A stretch of DNA of 64,000 nucleotides from Longimicrobiales bacterium (GCA_958296005.1 CATQHQ010000001.1:760134-824133), one strand, 5' to 3'; positions 16,891 through 25,781 are shown, counted from the first letter of the stretch. Made by a program: numbers and translations. The notes: generated from the letters alone by a model not told the origin.

Positions 16891-17790
16891 ATGACCAGAG
16901 CGGAGCTGTCCCCGATCGGGCTTCCGCGGCCCGCCGTTTCCGTCGCTTGGCTTGCCGACAACTTGGGTGCGCCGGGCCTTGTGGTGCTCGACTGCTCTTG
17001 GTACCTGCCCGGCTCTGGACGCGATCCAGCCCGCGAGTTCGAGGCGGAACGGATCCCCGGCGCGCGCTTCTTCGACTTGGACGCCAGCTGCGACCCGGAC
17101 GCGCCGTTGCCCCACACTCTTCCCGCACCCGACCACTTCAAGGCCCAGGCCGAAGCTGCGGGGGTCTCCGACTCTTCGGCCGTCGTGGTCTACGACGCGT
17201 CGGGCGTCAATATCAGCGCTCCCCGGGTGTGGTGGACCTTTCGTTGCTTCGGATTCGACAACATCGCCGTCCTGGACGGCGGGTTCAAGCACTGGAAGGC
17301 CTCGGGGTCTCCCGTCGCTTCCGGCGCGGCCCAACGACCTCCCGCGGCGCCGGCCAAGATCACGCCGGTCCCCCGTCCCGAGCTGGTCCGCAACGCAGAG
17401 CAGGTGCTGCGGGCGATCGGCGACGGCGACGTTGCGATCGTGGACGTGCGCCCGCGCGGCCGGTTTGCGGGCAGGGAGCCGGAACCGAGGCCCGGGTTGC
17501 GGCTGGGACACGTCCCGGGCAGCAGGAACCTGCCCTACACGGAGCTGGTGGACGGCGGAACGGGAAAGGGCGTCGGCGCGGACGCCCTCTCTGCGCTTCT
17601 CGACCGCGCCGGCGTGGACCCGGCCAAGGAGCTGGTGGCGACGTGCGGGTCGGGAACCAGCGCCTGCGCCTTCGCTTGGAGCATGGCCAGGGCGGGCTGC
17701 TGGGACGTAGCGGTCTACGACGGTTCGTGGTCGGAGTGGGGGGGCCGGGACGAGCTGCCCGTGGAGACGGGGCCGACGTCGCCCTCGTAG
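16891..17790 (+). CDS. sseA: 3-mercaptopyruvate/thiosulfate sulfurtransferase (two rhodanese domains)
   Basis: Transfers sulfane sulfur from mercaptopyruvate or thiosulfate to an acceptor. The 299-residue product has an N-terminal inactive rhodanese domain (LDCSWYLPGSGRDP, then HIPGA-like RIPGARFFD) and a C-terminal catalytic one with Cys252 in TCGSGTSAC. The CGSG.(S/T)A loop is closer to mercaptopyruvate sulfurtransferases than to the CRKG-type thiosulfate enzymes. The start ATG at 16891 gives the normal length. It is divergent from the epimerase and its last 76 bases overlap a small lipoprotein gene on the other strand. Confidence 0.9.
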   Translation: MTRAELSPIGLPRPAVSVAWLADNLGAPGLVVLDCSWYLPGSGRDPAREFEAERIPGARFFDLDASCDPDAPLPHTLPAPDHFKAQAEAAGVSDSSAVVVYDASGVNISAPRVWWTFRCFGFDNIAVLDGGFKHWKASGSPVASGAAQRPPAAPAKITPVPRPELVRNAEQVLRAIGDGDVAIVDVRPRGRFAGREPEPRPGLRLGHVPGSRNLPYTELVDGGTGKGVGADALSALLDRAGVDPAKELVATCGSGTSACAFAWSMARAGCWDVAVYDGSWSEWGGRDELPVETGPTSPS

Positions 17791-18185
17791 TAGGGCCGTC
17801 GCTTCTCTGCGGTGGCAGTGCCGCGCTGCGCGCCCATCACCCAGTTGCCCGAGAAGAACTCTCCGTCCGTGGCCAACCGAAGGACGACGATCCCCCCACC
17901 CGTGTCGGCCTCGACGCGCATGTGGCCCGGCCCGGGCTCCACCCGCCGGACGACGGCGACGATCCCCCCGACCGAGAGTCGCCCAACGTACGATCCGGCC
18001 TCGCCGGAGATCTCCATCGTCCCTTCCGACACCATGTGGCCTGACGAGAGGACGACGTCGTACATCCCAACGGGATCGTGCCCACTCGCCGCGTGCTGGG
18101 GCGCGTCTGCTGGGCTCTGAGGGCCGGCCGCTCCCGGTCCGCCGGCGCAAGACGCCAAGAGAACCGGCGGGACCAGCGGAATCAG
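17715..18185 (-). CDS. Small putative lipoprotein, beta-rich
   Basis: I do not recognise the family. The frame encodes a hydrophobic leader IPLVPPVLLASCAGG with a lipobox (LASC), an alanine/proline linker, and a strand-rich domain (EGTMEISGEAGSYVGRLSV, then VVLRLATDGEFFSGNWVMG). This resembles small beta-barrel domains that report on ligand or matrix content. No ATG, GTG or TTG sits at a sensible place. A CTG at 18185 overlaps the preceding stop as CTGA, mirroring the ATGA overlaps common here, and is taken as the start; this is uncertain. The 3' end runs 76 bases into the convergent sulfurtransferase gene. Confidence 0.55.
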   Translation of the reverse strand: MIPLVPPVLLASCAGGPGAAGPQSPADAPQHAASGHDPVGMYDVVLSSGHMVSEGTMEISGEAGSYVGRLSVGGIVAVVRRVEPGPGHMRVEADTGGGIVVLRLATDGEFFSGNWVMGAQRGTATAEKRRPYYEGDVGPVSTGSSSRPPHSDHEPS

Positions 18186-18448
18186 CCGGAAGACGCTCTG
18201 GCGACCACCCAGTCGGCGACGCTGCGGATGCCGCTCATCACTCCGTCGCCCACGGCGACGAGGGTGTCGCCCACCGTGGTCTGGTCCAGCCATCCGAGCC
18301 ACACCGCCACGCCCAAGAGAGCGGCCGCCGGCAGGAGAAGCTTGAGGGCGGCCCGCGCGACCTCCCGGAAGACGATCCACACCAAGCCGATCGCCAGGAT
18401 CAGCACCACCCCTTCGCCTACGAGAGCGGGCGCAACCAGTTCGCTCAC
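18182..18448 (-). CDS. Small inner-membrane protein, unknown function
   Basis: An 88-residue protein with two hydrophobic stretches, GEGVVLILAIGLVWIVFREV and KLLLPAAALLGVAVWLGWL, followed by an amphipathic tail (SGIRSVADWVVARASSG). No family recognised. The GTG at 18448 is selected because GGGAGG sits five bases upstream; the longer frame from 18478 lacks a ribosome site. Its stop overlaps the putative CTG start of the lipoprotein gene, suggesting the two act together at the envelope. Confidence 0.7.
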   Translation of the reverse strand: MSELVAPALVGEGVVLILAIGLVWIVFREVARAALKLLLPAAALLGVAVWLGWLDQTTVGDTLVAVGDGVMSGIRSVADWVVARASSG

Positions 18449-18453
18449 GACTT

Positions 18454-18459
18454 CCTCCC
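18454..18459 (-). promoter_or_regulatory. Shine-Dalgarno GGGAGG deciding the small membrane gene start
   Basis: On the minus strand GGGAGG lies five bases before GTG at 18448 and supports that start over a GTG ten codons earlier. Confidence 0.6.
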
Positions 18460-18603
18460 TGGTCCGAAGAGATCCCACGACTTCTGTGGCACGCCCTACG
18501 CGAAACCGCGAGGAACGTTTTCACTCCCGCGGCCTCCGTCCGCTTCGGCACGCCGCGCCGGCCCGACCCCTTCGGCGGTCCCGGCCTCTTCGCTGCCGCC
18601 CGC

Positions 18604-18897
18604 TTAGGCGATGGAGTCCTTCAGCTTCTTGGCGGCCTTGAAGGAGGGGTGTTTCCGCGCCGGGACCTGGACCTGCTCGCCGGTGCGCGGGTTCCGAGCG
18701 GTGCGCGCCGCTCGCTCCCGCACCTGGAAGGTACCGAAGCCTCCGATGGCGACCTTGGAGTCCGTCCCTTGCGCGAGTTCGGTGGCGATCACCCCATCGC
18801 TCGGGTCGAAGAGAGCGTCCAGGACGTTGCCGGCTACGAACTGGGTCAGGCCGTCGACCTTGCTCGCGAGTTCCTTGGCCATCTGGGTCTTGTTCAC
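18604..18897 (-). CDS. HU/IHF-family DNA-binding protein
   Basis: Histone-like nucleoid protein, 97 residues. It shows an N-terminal helical dimerisation part (MNKTQMAKELASKVDGLT), the strand IGGFGTFQVRERAAR corresponding to the conserved GFGTF.V..R.AR, and the DNA-contacting arm RNPRTGEQVQVPARKHPSF with the proline-bearing NP.TGE motif. The start is a GTG with AAGGAGA seven bases upstream. A short insertion (FDPSDGVIATELAQGTD) lies between the helical part and the saddle strand. The 125 bases between it and the next minus-strand gene hold nothing evident. It is divergent from the alcohol dehydrogenase, with a 182-base gap that should contain both promoters. Confidence 0.93.
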   Translation of the reverse strand: MNKTQMAKELASKVDGLTQFVAGNVLDALFDPSDGVIATELAQGTDSKVAIGGFGTFQVRERAARTARNPRTGEQVQVPARKHPSFKAAKKLKDSIA

Positions 18898-19079
18898 GCA
18901 AACTTCTCCTTGGGTGGTATGCCTGCCCGTCCCTCGTGGCGGGCGGATCAAAGACGAGTGGGGAACAACTGGACTGCCGGTCGTCGACGCCACCATAGAC
19001 GCGGACTCATGAAGATGTAACCGATCGCCCCCGGATGGAAGGGCTGGGCGAAGAGCAGCGAACTGAAGGAGGTGCTCCA

Positions 19080-20120
19080 ATGAAGGCGGCGATCTACAGA
19101 GAATACCGAGGTCCGATCTCGATCGAGTCCCTGCCCGACCCGGCGCCGGCGCCGGACGGCGTGGTGTTGCGGGTCGAGGCCAACGGCGTCTGCCGAAGCG
19201 ACTGGCACGGGTGGGTGGGCCACGACCCCGACATCGTGCTGCCACACGTGCCCGGCCACGAGATCGCCGGCGTGGTGGAAGAGGTGGGCCGGGAGGTGAC
19301 CCGCTGGCGACCGGGCGACCGGGCGTCGGTGCCGTTCATCGCCGGGTGCGGGCGGTGCGTCCACTGCCGGGCCGGCGACCAGCAGGTCTGCGGCCGCCAG
19401 TTCCAGCCGGGGTTCCACGGCTGGGGCGGCTTCGCGGAGAAGGTGGCGCTGCGTCACGCCGATCTGACGCTGGTGGCGCTTCCGGACGATGTGGAGTTCG
19501 TGACGGCGGCCAGCCTGGGCTGCCGCTTCGCCACGGCGTTTCGTGCGGTGCAGGCCCAGGGTCGGGTGTCGGGGGGCGAGTGGGTGGCGGTGCACGGCTG
19601 CGGCGGGGTCGGGTTGGCGGCGGTGATGATCGCGACGGCGCTGGGCGCCCCCGTGGTCGCGGTGGACATACGCCGGGAAGCGCTGGAAATGGCCGTGAAG
19701 GTGGGCGCGGCGAGAGTGGTGGACGCGTCCCGGTCCCCGGACGTGGTGGACGAGGTGAGGGAGCTGACCGGCGGCGGTGCCCACATGTCGCTGGATGCGC
19801 TGGGCCACCCCAGCACCTGCTTCAACTCCGTCGCCTGCCTGCGGAGGCGGGGACGCCACGTCCAGGCGGGCCTCATGACCGGCGAGCACCGTCACCCCCG
19901 CGTGCCGATGGACCGGGTGATCGGCTGGGAGCTGGAGATCGTGGGTACCCATGGGATGCCGGCCCACGAGTACGACCGGATGTTGCGCATGATCGCAACG
20001 GGCTTGGTGGATCCGAGCCAGCTGGTGACCCGGACCGTCTCTCTGGCCGAAGGCGTGGAGGTCTTGAAGGGCATGGACGGCTACGACCTGCTGGGGATCG
20101 CGGTGATCGACAGCTTCTAG
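19080..20120 (+). CDS. Zinc-dependent medium-chain alcohol dehydrogenase
   Basis: NAD(P)-dependent oxidoreductase of 346 residues. The catalytic zinc ligands are Cys38 and the His60-Glu61 pair in GHEIAG. The structural zinc cysteines are 90, 93, 96 and 104 in [15 protein letters not shown]. The cofactor motif is [14 protein letters not shown], a GxGGxG fingerprint. The acidic residue after the second strand (VVAVDIRRE) suggests NAD rather than NADP. The start ATG has AAGGAGG seven bases upstream. Substrate is not evident. Its stop overlaps the stop of the convergent aminotransferase gene by four bases. Confidence 0.92.
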   Translation: MKAAIYREYRGPISIESLPDPAPAPDGVVLRVEANGVCRSDWHGWVGHDPDIVLPHVPGHEIAGVVEEVGREVTRWRPGDRASVPFIAGCGRCVHCRAGDQQVCGRQFQPGFHGWGGFAEKVALRHADLTLVALPDDVEFVTAASLGCRFATAFRAVQAQGRVSGGEWVAVHGCGGVGLAAVMIATALGAPVVAVDIRREALEMAVKVGAARVVDASRSPDVVDEVRELTGGGAHMSLDALGHPSTCFNSVACLRRRGRHVQAGLMTGEHRHPRVPMDRVIGWELEIVGTHGMPAHEYDRMLRMIATGLVDPSQLVTRTVSLAEGVEVLKGMDGYDLLGIAVIDSF

Positions 20121-21262
20121 CGGCCCGAGCGCAGGACGTCCCGAACCGCCTCCGCGACCTGCTCCATCTCCTCCGGCGTGTTGTAGAGGTGGGGCGAAGC
20201 GCGGATCCAACCCCGCCGGAGCGACGCCACCACGTCCCGCTCGCCCAGTCCGTCCAGCAGCCGTTCCCCGTCGATCCCGGGGTGGCGGAAGACTAGGATG
20301 TGGCGCCTCTGGGCCGGCGTCGGGCCCGTCTCGCATCCCAGCGCCTCCAAGCGCCGCGCCAGGTCGTCCACCAGGGTTTCCACATGGGCTGCCACCGCTT
20401 CGATCCCAGCTTCCTCCAAGAGGGCCAGCGCCTCCGAGAAGCCGGCGATCAAGGGATAGGCGAGGCTGCCTTCCTCGAAGCGGCCGGCGGTGTCCTGGAG
20501 TTCGAAGTGGACCCGGTCGAAGTCGAATGCTTCGGTGGTGCTCCGCCATCCCAGGAGAGGCGGATGGACGCGGCGGACGATCGACCGGTCCACGAAGACG
20601 GCGCCGATCCCCATCATGCCCATCATCCACTTGTGGCTGTCGGCGGAGAGGAAGTGGACGCCCGCGTCCTTCACGTCCAGCGGCAGGGCGCCCACGGTCT
20701 GGATGCCGTCCACGCACAGCACGACTCCCCGTTCGCGACACAGCTCGCCGAGCCCCGTCAGGTCGGTGACCGCCCCGGTGGCGTACTGGGCGGAGCTCAC
20801 GGCGAGCACGCGGGTGCCGGGCCTCATCGCCGCGGCCGCCGTCTCGGGGGTCACGGTGCCGTCGTCGCCTTCGATGCGGTCCAGAGCGACGGTTCCGCGC
20901 CGCTCCAGGTCCATCCAGGGATAGACGTTGGACGGGTACTCGACGGAGGTCGCCGCGGCCACCCGGTCGCCGGCCCGCCAGTCCAGCCCCGAAGCCAGCA
21001 GCGACAGCCCGTGGGACGTGTTGCGCACGAAGGCGATCTCCTCCGGCTCGGCGCCCACCAGGCGGGCGAAGCGAGCCCGGCACTCGTCGGCGAGGGCTTC
21101 CCAATCCTCGAAGCTCGGCCGGCCCACGGTGGCCAAGGAGTCCATGAAGCGGTGGACGGCCTCGACCACCCGCCTCGATGTGGGACCGACGCCGGCGTGG
21201 TTCAGAAAGACGAAGTTGCGGGCGACGGGAAACTCGTCGCGGAAGGAACGGAGGTGGCTCAT
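20117..21262 (-). CDS. Class V aminotransferase (cysteine-desulfurase-like fold)
   Basis: PLP enzyme of 381 residues. The Schiff-base lysine is Lys211 in [10 protein letters not shown], and a cofactor-binding segment with [13 protein letters not shown] supplies the usual aspartate. The N-terminal [14 protein letters not shown] matches class V enzymes of the isopenicillin-N-epimerase/CsdA group. No mobile-loop cysteine typical of true desulfurases was found in the C-terminal part, so an amino-acid epimerase, lyase or aminotransferase is more likely. It is translated with the upstream glycosyltransferase gene (ATGA overlap) and so belongs to the lipopolysaccharide core unit, where it could act on an amino sugar or amino acid; this is inference. 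Confidence 0.88.
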   Translation of the reverse strand: MSHLRSFRDEFPVARNFVFLNHAGVGPTSRRVVEAVHRFMDSLATVGRPSFEDWEALADECRARFARLVGAEPEEIAFVRNTSHGLSLLASGLDWRAGDRVAAATSVEYPSNVYPWMDLERRGTVALDRIEGDDGTVTPETAAAAMRPGTRVLAVSSAQYATGAVTDLTGLGELCRERGVVLCVDGIQTVGALPLDVKDAGVHFLSADSHKWMMGMMGIGAVFVDRSIVRRVHPPLLGWRSTTEAFDFDRVHFELQDTAGRFEEGSLAYPLIAGFSEALALLEEAGIEAVAAHVETLVDDLARRLEALGCETGPTPAQRRHILVFRHPGIDGERLLDGLGERDVVASLRRGWIRASPHLYNTPEEMEQVAEAVRDVLRSGR

Positions 21263-22119
21263 CGGTGGCCTCGTTGTTGCGGCGTCCGCTCGCGGCCGGC
21301 AGAGTCCGGCTGGCGCTGGTCGATCCCGTGGGGCGTCCAGGTGCGGCGTTCCGAGCGGGTCCGCTGCCGGATCGCCTTGTTCTGGTTGATGGCGTCGAGG
21401 GTCTTGTAGCCACGGTCGTGGTCCAGATGAACGCACGCGGCCCGGTAGCGGATCTGGACCCCTCTGACGCCGGCGTTCTCCAGCCGTTCGCCGAACTCCC
21501 GGTCCTCTCCGCCGTAGCCCATGCGCTCGTCGAAGCCGTTGGCGGCCAAGACGTCCTTGCGCCAGCTGGAAGCGTTGCCGCCGTTCCACGTCGGTCGCGT
21601 GGTGGTGAGACGGTCGGCGAGAGGGGCGGCGGAACGGGGGAGGACCAGCTTGGCGGCTGACTTGAGGTCGCAGCCGCCGCGAGCCCGGACCCAACTCGGG
21701 GAGAAGACGCGCTGCGCCGCCACGTCGGCCTGTCCGACGGCGAGGCTGGCCGCCCGGGAGAGCCTGGCGCAGCCGCCGGAGAGGAAGCGGTCCTTCCGGG
21801 CCAGCGATGCGTGCACCGCCAAGAAGTCGGCCCGGGGGATGCAGTCGCCGTCGGAGAAGACGAGGTACCCGCCACGGGAGGCGCGGACCGCCTTGTTGAG
21901 GATGCGGGACTTCCGGAAGCCTCGGTCGGGTTGCCAGACGTGGCGCAGCCTGAACCCCGAGTCCCCGAAGCGGTCCAGAAGCTGGGCGGTCTCGGGGGAC
22001 GAGCCGTCGTCGGCCACCAGCAGCTCGAACTCCCGGTGGGTCTGGGCCATGTAGCCCCACAGCACCTTCTCCAGCCACTCGGGGGACTGGTAGGTGCTGA
22101 CGATCACCGAGATGAACAT
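21259..22119 (-). CDS. GT2-family glycosyltransferase (galactosyltransferase C-terminal type)
   Basis: Inverting GT-A glycosyltransferase, 286 residues. The N-terminal domain begins SVIVSTYQSPEWL and has the nucleotide site LLVADDGSSPE and the metal-binding FSDGDCIPR. The C-terminal domain, NGGNASSWRKDVLAANGFDE followed by GGEDREFGERL, fits the Glyco_transf_7C type in chondroitin-polymerase-like and LPS core enzymes. It is probably cytoplasmic and membrane-associated, adding one sugar to lipid A-core. It sits three bases after a GT4 gene and overlaps the aminotransferase start. Donor and acceptor cannot be told. Confidence 0.88.
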   Translation of the reverse strand: MFISVIVSTYQSPEWLEKVLWGYMAQTHREFELLVADDGSSPETAQLLDRFGDSGFRLRHVWQPDRGFRKSRILNKAVRASRGGYLVFSDGDCIPRADFLAVHASLARKDRFLSGGCARLSRAASLAVGQADVAAQRVFSPSWVRARGGCDLKSAAKLVLPRSAAPLADRLTTTRPTWNGGNASSWRKDVLAANGFDERMGYGGEDREFGERLENAGVRGVQIRYRAACVHLDHDRGYKTLDAINQNKAIRQRTRSERRTWTPHGIDQRQPDSAGRERTPQQRGHR

Positions 22120-22122
22120 CGC

Positions 22123-23310
22123 CTACTGCACCAGCGCCAGCTGCGGCCTCGACCGCTCGGCCTCGATTCCCTGCCACTCCGGGCCGAGGACGGAGCGGTA
22201 GACGTCCAGGTAGCCGTTCACCATCGAGTCCACCGAGAAGAACTTCTGAACGCGGCGCCGGCCTCGGCGTCCCATTTCGCGGGCCGGTACGCGCGCCCCG
22301 CCGCTGGAGACGGCGGCAAGGGTGGCGGCGAGTTCGACGGGGTCGCCCAGCTTGAACAGAAAGCCGGTCTTGCCGTCCTCCACGACCTCGGGAACGCCGC
22401 CGGCCTTGGAGGCGACCACGGGTATTCCAGCAGCCGCCGCTTGCAGGACCGCCACGCCCAGCCCCTCCGCTGTTGCCGGATGGATCAGGAAGTCGAAGGC
22501 CCCCAGCCACTTCGGGAGGTCGTCCCGGTAGCCGGCGAAGCGGATCAGGTCCGCCACGCCCGCGCTCTTGGCGAACCCGACGACGCGCTTTTCGAGAGGA
22601 CCTTGGCCGAAGAGCACCACCGTGGGCATGCGACGCTGGACCAGCGCCTTGGCTTGGTCGCGGGCGTCCCACTCGTTGCGCTGCCGCAGGAGGGCCAGGG
22701 CTTCCACCAGCAGCCGGTGGCCCTTTCGGGGGATGAACTGGGCCACCATGGCGGCTGCGGGTGCGCCGGGCGCCAAGTCAAACTCGCGGTCCAGCGCGCT
22801 TCGGGTTCGGGGAGTTCTCCACTCGGACACGTCCACCGCCGACCGCACAAGGGAGATCTTCTCCGGCGGGACGCCGCTGCCGGCCAGCACCTGGCGAACC
22901 GCTTCGGAGATCGCCACCACGTGGCAGTAGGCCGGGTACTTTCGGCGGGCGGCCCAGGCGGGCTCCGCGTTGTCGACGCGACGCGTCAGGACCGCCGGGA
23001 CGTTGGCCCGCCACGCGGCGACGCCCCCGAACGTGTCGGCCCCCCGGCGAGAGTGGACGTGAACCAGCAGCGCTCTGCTCTTCTGGAACCGGCGCTTCAT
23101 CCGCCATATGGCGGTGAGGTCGGCCTCGCCCCAGTAGGGGAACTCGTCGGTTGGCAGGCCCCAGGCCCGGGCCGTCGAGGCAACCTGGGAGCCCGTGGGC
23201 GCCAGGATCACGCTCGGCACCCCCCTGCGGAGCAGACCACGCACCAAGTAGAGGACCTGCAACGCGCCGCCGTAAAGCCGGCGGCCGGTTTCGACGTGGA
23301 TGATCGTCAT
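22123..23310 (-). CDS. GT4-family glycosyltransferase
   Basis: Retaining GT-B glycosyltransferase of 395 residues. The N-terminal acceptor domain has the glycine-rich loop GRRLYGGALQVLYLV and the segment VHVHSRRG. The C-terminal donor domain has AQFIPRKGH, LFGQGPLEK, RFAGYRDDLPKWL and the E..G....EA-like signature HPATAEGLGVAVLQAAAAG, followed by GGVPEVVEDGKTGFL. The start ATG overlaps the stop of the preceding heptosyltransferase-type gene (ATGA), placing it in the core unit. Likely role is addition of a hexose to the LPS core, by context. Confidence 0.9.
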   Translation of the reverse strand: MTIIHVETGRRLYGGALQVLYLVRGLLRRGVPSVILAPTGSQVASTARAWGLPTDEFPYWGEADLTAIWRMKRRFQKSRALLVHVHSRRGADTFGGVAAWRANVPAVLTRRVDNAEPAWAARRKYPAYCHVVAISEAVRQVLAGSGVPPEKISLVRSAVDVSEWRTPRTRSALDREFDLAPGAPAAAMVAQFIPRKGHRLLVEALALLRQRNEWDARDQAKALVQRRMPTVVLFGQGPLEKRVVGFAKSAGVADLIRFAGYRDDLPKWLGAFDFLIHPATAEGLGVAVLQAAAAGIPVVASKAGGVPEVVEDGKTGFLFKLGDPVELAATLAAVSSGGARVPAREMGRRGRRRVQKFFSVDSMVNGYLDVYRSVLGPEWQGIEAERSRPQLALVQ

Positions 23311-24464
23311 GGGGGTGGGGGTGTCCTCGGCGAGAGCGAGCGGGGCTGGGGGACGGCCGCCAGGCGCGCCTCCACCTCCGCCAGGACGCGCTCGACGGAG
23401 AGATCGGCCATGCAGTCGATCCGTCCGTCGCAGACCAGCTTCCCCCGGCACGGGGAACAGGGCCGCCCGGAGTGGAGGATCGACGCCGACGGGCCGGGCG
23501 GGTCCAGGTAGGGAGTGTTGGAGCCGAAAAGCAACACCGCCGGGCGGTCGTAGGCGTGAGCCATGTGGGAGAGCCCCGTGTCGACGCCCACGAGGACGCT
23601 GCACATCGCCACCAGGGCGGAGGCTTCGGCCAGCGTGGTGCGGCCCACCAAGTTCGCGACGGGGGTTGCGGGCGGCCCCGGGGCAACCTTGGCTCCTACC
23701 AGTATTCGGTCCGCGGCGGCCCGGTCGGCGGGGCCGCCCAGCAAGACCACGCCCAGCCCCGTGCGCGCCGGGAGGAGTCGGATCAGGCGCGACCACCGGT
23801 CCTCGAACCAGTGCTTGTACGGGCGAGTGGTGAACGGACAAGCCGCGACGAACGCTACGGGCGGCGCCTGCGGGTCCGGCGGTGCTTGCGGGTCCGGCGG
23901 CGCGAGTCCGCACTCCGCCAGCAGCCGGAGCGCGGCCGCCGTTTCCTTCGGGCTGCGGGGGACCTCCAGCGGGAACGGCTCTGCGGGAAGGTTCAGGACC
24001 GAGGCCAAGTAGGCGTACTCGGAGGCGATCTTGCGCGAATCTCCCCCGCGCTCCACCAAGTGGGTCATGAGGAAGCGGGAGCCTTCCCGGGAGCCGAGGC
24101 CGATCCGCACCGGCGCACCCGTCAAGAACGCCAGAAGGCCGCTGCGGAGGAGCCCCTGGACGTCGATGACGGCGTCGAAGCGGCGGTCGCGGAGGGCGTC
24201 GCCGAAGTCGGTCGCGGCCCGGACCAAGGCGTTCAAGCGCCCCCGCCGCAGCATCTGCCTCCACGCCGCCCGCTCCCAGACGATCACCTCGTCCAGGTGA
24301 GGGTTGTGGCGGACGACGTCGGCGGTGCGCTCCTCGGCTGCCCAGGCGATGCGCGCTCGGGGGAAGCGCCGGCGAAGGGCCTGGGCCAGCGGGGACGCGA
24401 ACACCAAGTCGCCCCGGGCCGACAGGCGGACCACCAAGATCGAGCGAGCGTGTCGGGGAATCAT
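23307..24464 (-). CDS. GT9-family (heptosyltransferase-like) glycosyltransferase
   Basis: LPS core glycosyltransferase of the WaaC/WaaF type, 385 residues. N-terminal ILVVRLSARGDLVFASPLA is the family opening (RLS..GD...t.P). The C-terminal half has CPFTTRPYKHW, GVVLLGGPADR and VGVDTGLSHMAHAYDRPAVLLFG, equivalent to the conserved D.G..H.A...P...lfG block. An 18-base tandem duplication encodes PPDPQA twice (23869-23900). Near the C-terminus CSPCRGK..C resembles a four-cysteine cluster seen in some GT9 proteins. It is first gene of the minus-strand core unit and divergent from waaA across only 51 bases. ADP-heptose as donor is assumed from the family. Confidence 0.9.
   Translation of the reverse strand: MIPRHARSILVVRLSARGDLVFASPLAQALRRRFPRARIAWAAEERTADVVRHNPHLDEVIVWERAAWRQMLRRGRLNALVRAATDFGDALRDRRFDAVIDVQGLLRSGLLAFLTGAPVRIGLGSREGSRFLMTHLVERGGDSRKIASEYAYLASVLNLPAEPFPLEVPRSPKETAAALRLLAECGLAPPDPQAPPDPQAPPVAFVAACPFTTRPYKHWFEDRWSRLIRLLPARTGLGVVLLGGPADRAAADRILVGAKVAPGPPATPVANLVGRTTLAEASALVAMCSVLVGVDTGLSHMAHAYDRPAVLLFGSNTPYLDPPGPSASILHSGRPCSPCRGKLVCDGRIDCMADLSVERVLAEVEARLAAVPQPRSLSPRTPPPP
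23869..23900. repeat. 18-bp tandem duplication in GT9 gene
   Basis: The 14-base unit TGCGGGTCCGGCGG occurs at 23869-23882 and 23887-23900 (period 18). In frame it duplicates Pro-Pro-Asp-Pro-Gln-Ala in a loop between the two domains, so it is probably neutral. Confidence 0.8.
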
Positions 24465-24515
24465 GAAGGAAGGTTATCATTTGCCCCGCCCATCCCCAAA
24501 GAAAGTGCGCGCCAG

Positions 24516-25781
24516 ATGACCGGAGTGCTTCGCGATCTCGTTCTGGCGACGGGGCTGGCCGCCTACTGCGTGAGGAAGCGGGTCGCGACTGGGTCTTGGC
24601 CCGCGGGCTGGCGGGACCGAGACGGCGCCGTCGGTCCGGTTCCGCGGCGGGCGACGGGGCCGCGGGTTCTGGTGCACGGCGTGAGCGTCGGCGAGATCAA
24701 CGCGCTGGGACCTTTCGTGGAGGCGCTGGCGGCTTCGCCCGCAAGCCCGGACGTGGTGGTGAGCGCCGGCACCGCGACGGGGTTCGCGCGGGCCCGTCAG
24801 CTCCACGGCGGGTCGCGGGAGGTCGTCCGGTTCCCCCTGGACTTCACCTGGACGGCGCGACGCTTCCTCGATGCGGTCGCCCCCCGGCTGGTGGTGCTGG
24901 CCGAGCTGGAGCTGTGGCCGAGCTTCATGGCGGCGTGCGCCCGTGAGGGCGTCCCCGTCTGCGTGGTGAACGGCAGGCTGTCGGCGCGGAGCTACCGGGG
25001 GTATCGGGCGGGGCGGCCCCTGGGCCGGCGGATCTTCGGCGGGCTGTCGTTCGTGGCGGCGCAGACGGAGACGTACCGGCAGCGGTTCGTGTCGGTCGGC
25101 GTTCCGCCCGACCGCGTGGTCGTCACCGGGAGCTTCAAGTGGGATGCGGCCCGGCGTCCGCCGGACGCCGAGGCGGCGGAAGCGTTGGCGGCGTCGCTGG
25201 GGATCGACCGGACACGGCCCCTGGTCGTGGCGGGCTCCACCGGGCCGGGGGAGGAGAAGCGCCTGCTGGAGGGCCTCCCCGATCGGTGTCAGCTGCTGTT
25301 GGCGCCCCGGGACCCGAACCGCTGGGACGACGTGGCCGCGCTTTGCCCGGGGTTGGTTCGCCGAAGCCGCCGACCTGGGAGCGCTTCGAGAGGAGCGTCA
25401 CGGGGCGCGGGCGAGAGCGTCTTCCTCTTGGACACGCTGGGCGAACTTCCCGACGCCTACCTGCTGGCCGACGCGGTGTTCGTGGGTCGAACTCTGGCGC
25501 CCCTCGGCGGCTCCAACCCCCTGGAGCCGTTGGCGCTGGGCAAGCCCACCGTCGTCGGTCCCCACTGGGAGCACTTCGAGGGCGTCGTGACCGAGCTTCT
25601 CCGCACGGGCGGAATCGCGGTCAGCGACGATCCGATGGGGGTGATCGCGAAGTGGCTGGCCGATCCCGCCGTCGGGGAGGCGGTGGCCGCAGGCGCTCGG
25701 CGAGCGTTCAAGAGGAACCAGGGAAGCTCGGCCCGGACGGCGGAGATCGCCGCCAGAGCGCTGCCGCCTCCCAGTCGATGA
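24516..25781 (+). CDS. waaA: 3-deoxy-D-manno-octulosonic-acid transferase
   Basis: Adds KDO from CMP-KDO to lipid IVA at the inner membrane. The 421-residue product has an N-terminal anchor (VLRDLVLATGLAAYC), the catalytic-base segment VHGVSVGEINAL, the family marker AELELWPSF, VNGRLSARSYRGY, and the C-terminal donor site GGSNPLEPLALGKPTVVGPHW, which is highly characteristic. Between the nucleotide-binding strands the sequence is somewhat shortened (STGPGEEKRLLEG). The start ATG lacks a strong ribosome site. It is divergent from the other core genes. The number of KDO residues added cannot be inferred. Confidence 0.94.
   Translation: MTGVLRDLVLATGLAAYCVRKRVATGSWPAGWRDRDGAVGPVPRRATGPRVLVHGVSVGEINALGPFVEALAASPASPDVVVSAGTATGFARARQLHGGSREVVRFPLDFTWTARRFLDAVAPRLVVLAELELWPSFMAACAREGVPVCVVNGRLSARSYRGYRAGRPLGRRIFGGLSFVAAQTETYRQRFVSVGVPPDRVVVTGSFKWDAARRPPDAEAAEALAASLGIDRTRPLVVAGSTGPGEEKRLLEGLPDRCQLLLAPRDPNRWDDVAALCPGLVRRSRRPGSASRGASRGAGESVFLLDTLGELPDAYLLADAVFVGRTLAPLGGSNPLEPLALGKPTVVGPHWEHFEGVVTELLRTGGIAVSDDPMGVIAKWLADPAVGEAVAAGARRAFKRNQGSSARTAEIAARALPPPSR

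Noticed and set aside
14556-17141. A single very long minus-strand frame that would join the dehalogenase-like protein to upstream sequence
   Set aside because: Upstream of 15824 the frame is the out-of-phase shadow of the UDP-sugar epimerase gene, and its translation there is low-complexity Arg/Gly-rich sequence.
21811-23511. Long plus-strand open frame opposite the GT2/GT4 genes
   Set aside because: Spans two genuine glycosyltransferase genes on the other strand and shows no ribosome site or domain.
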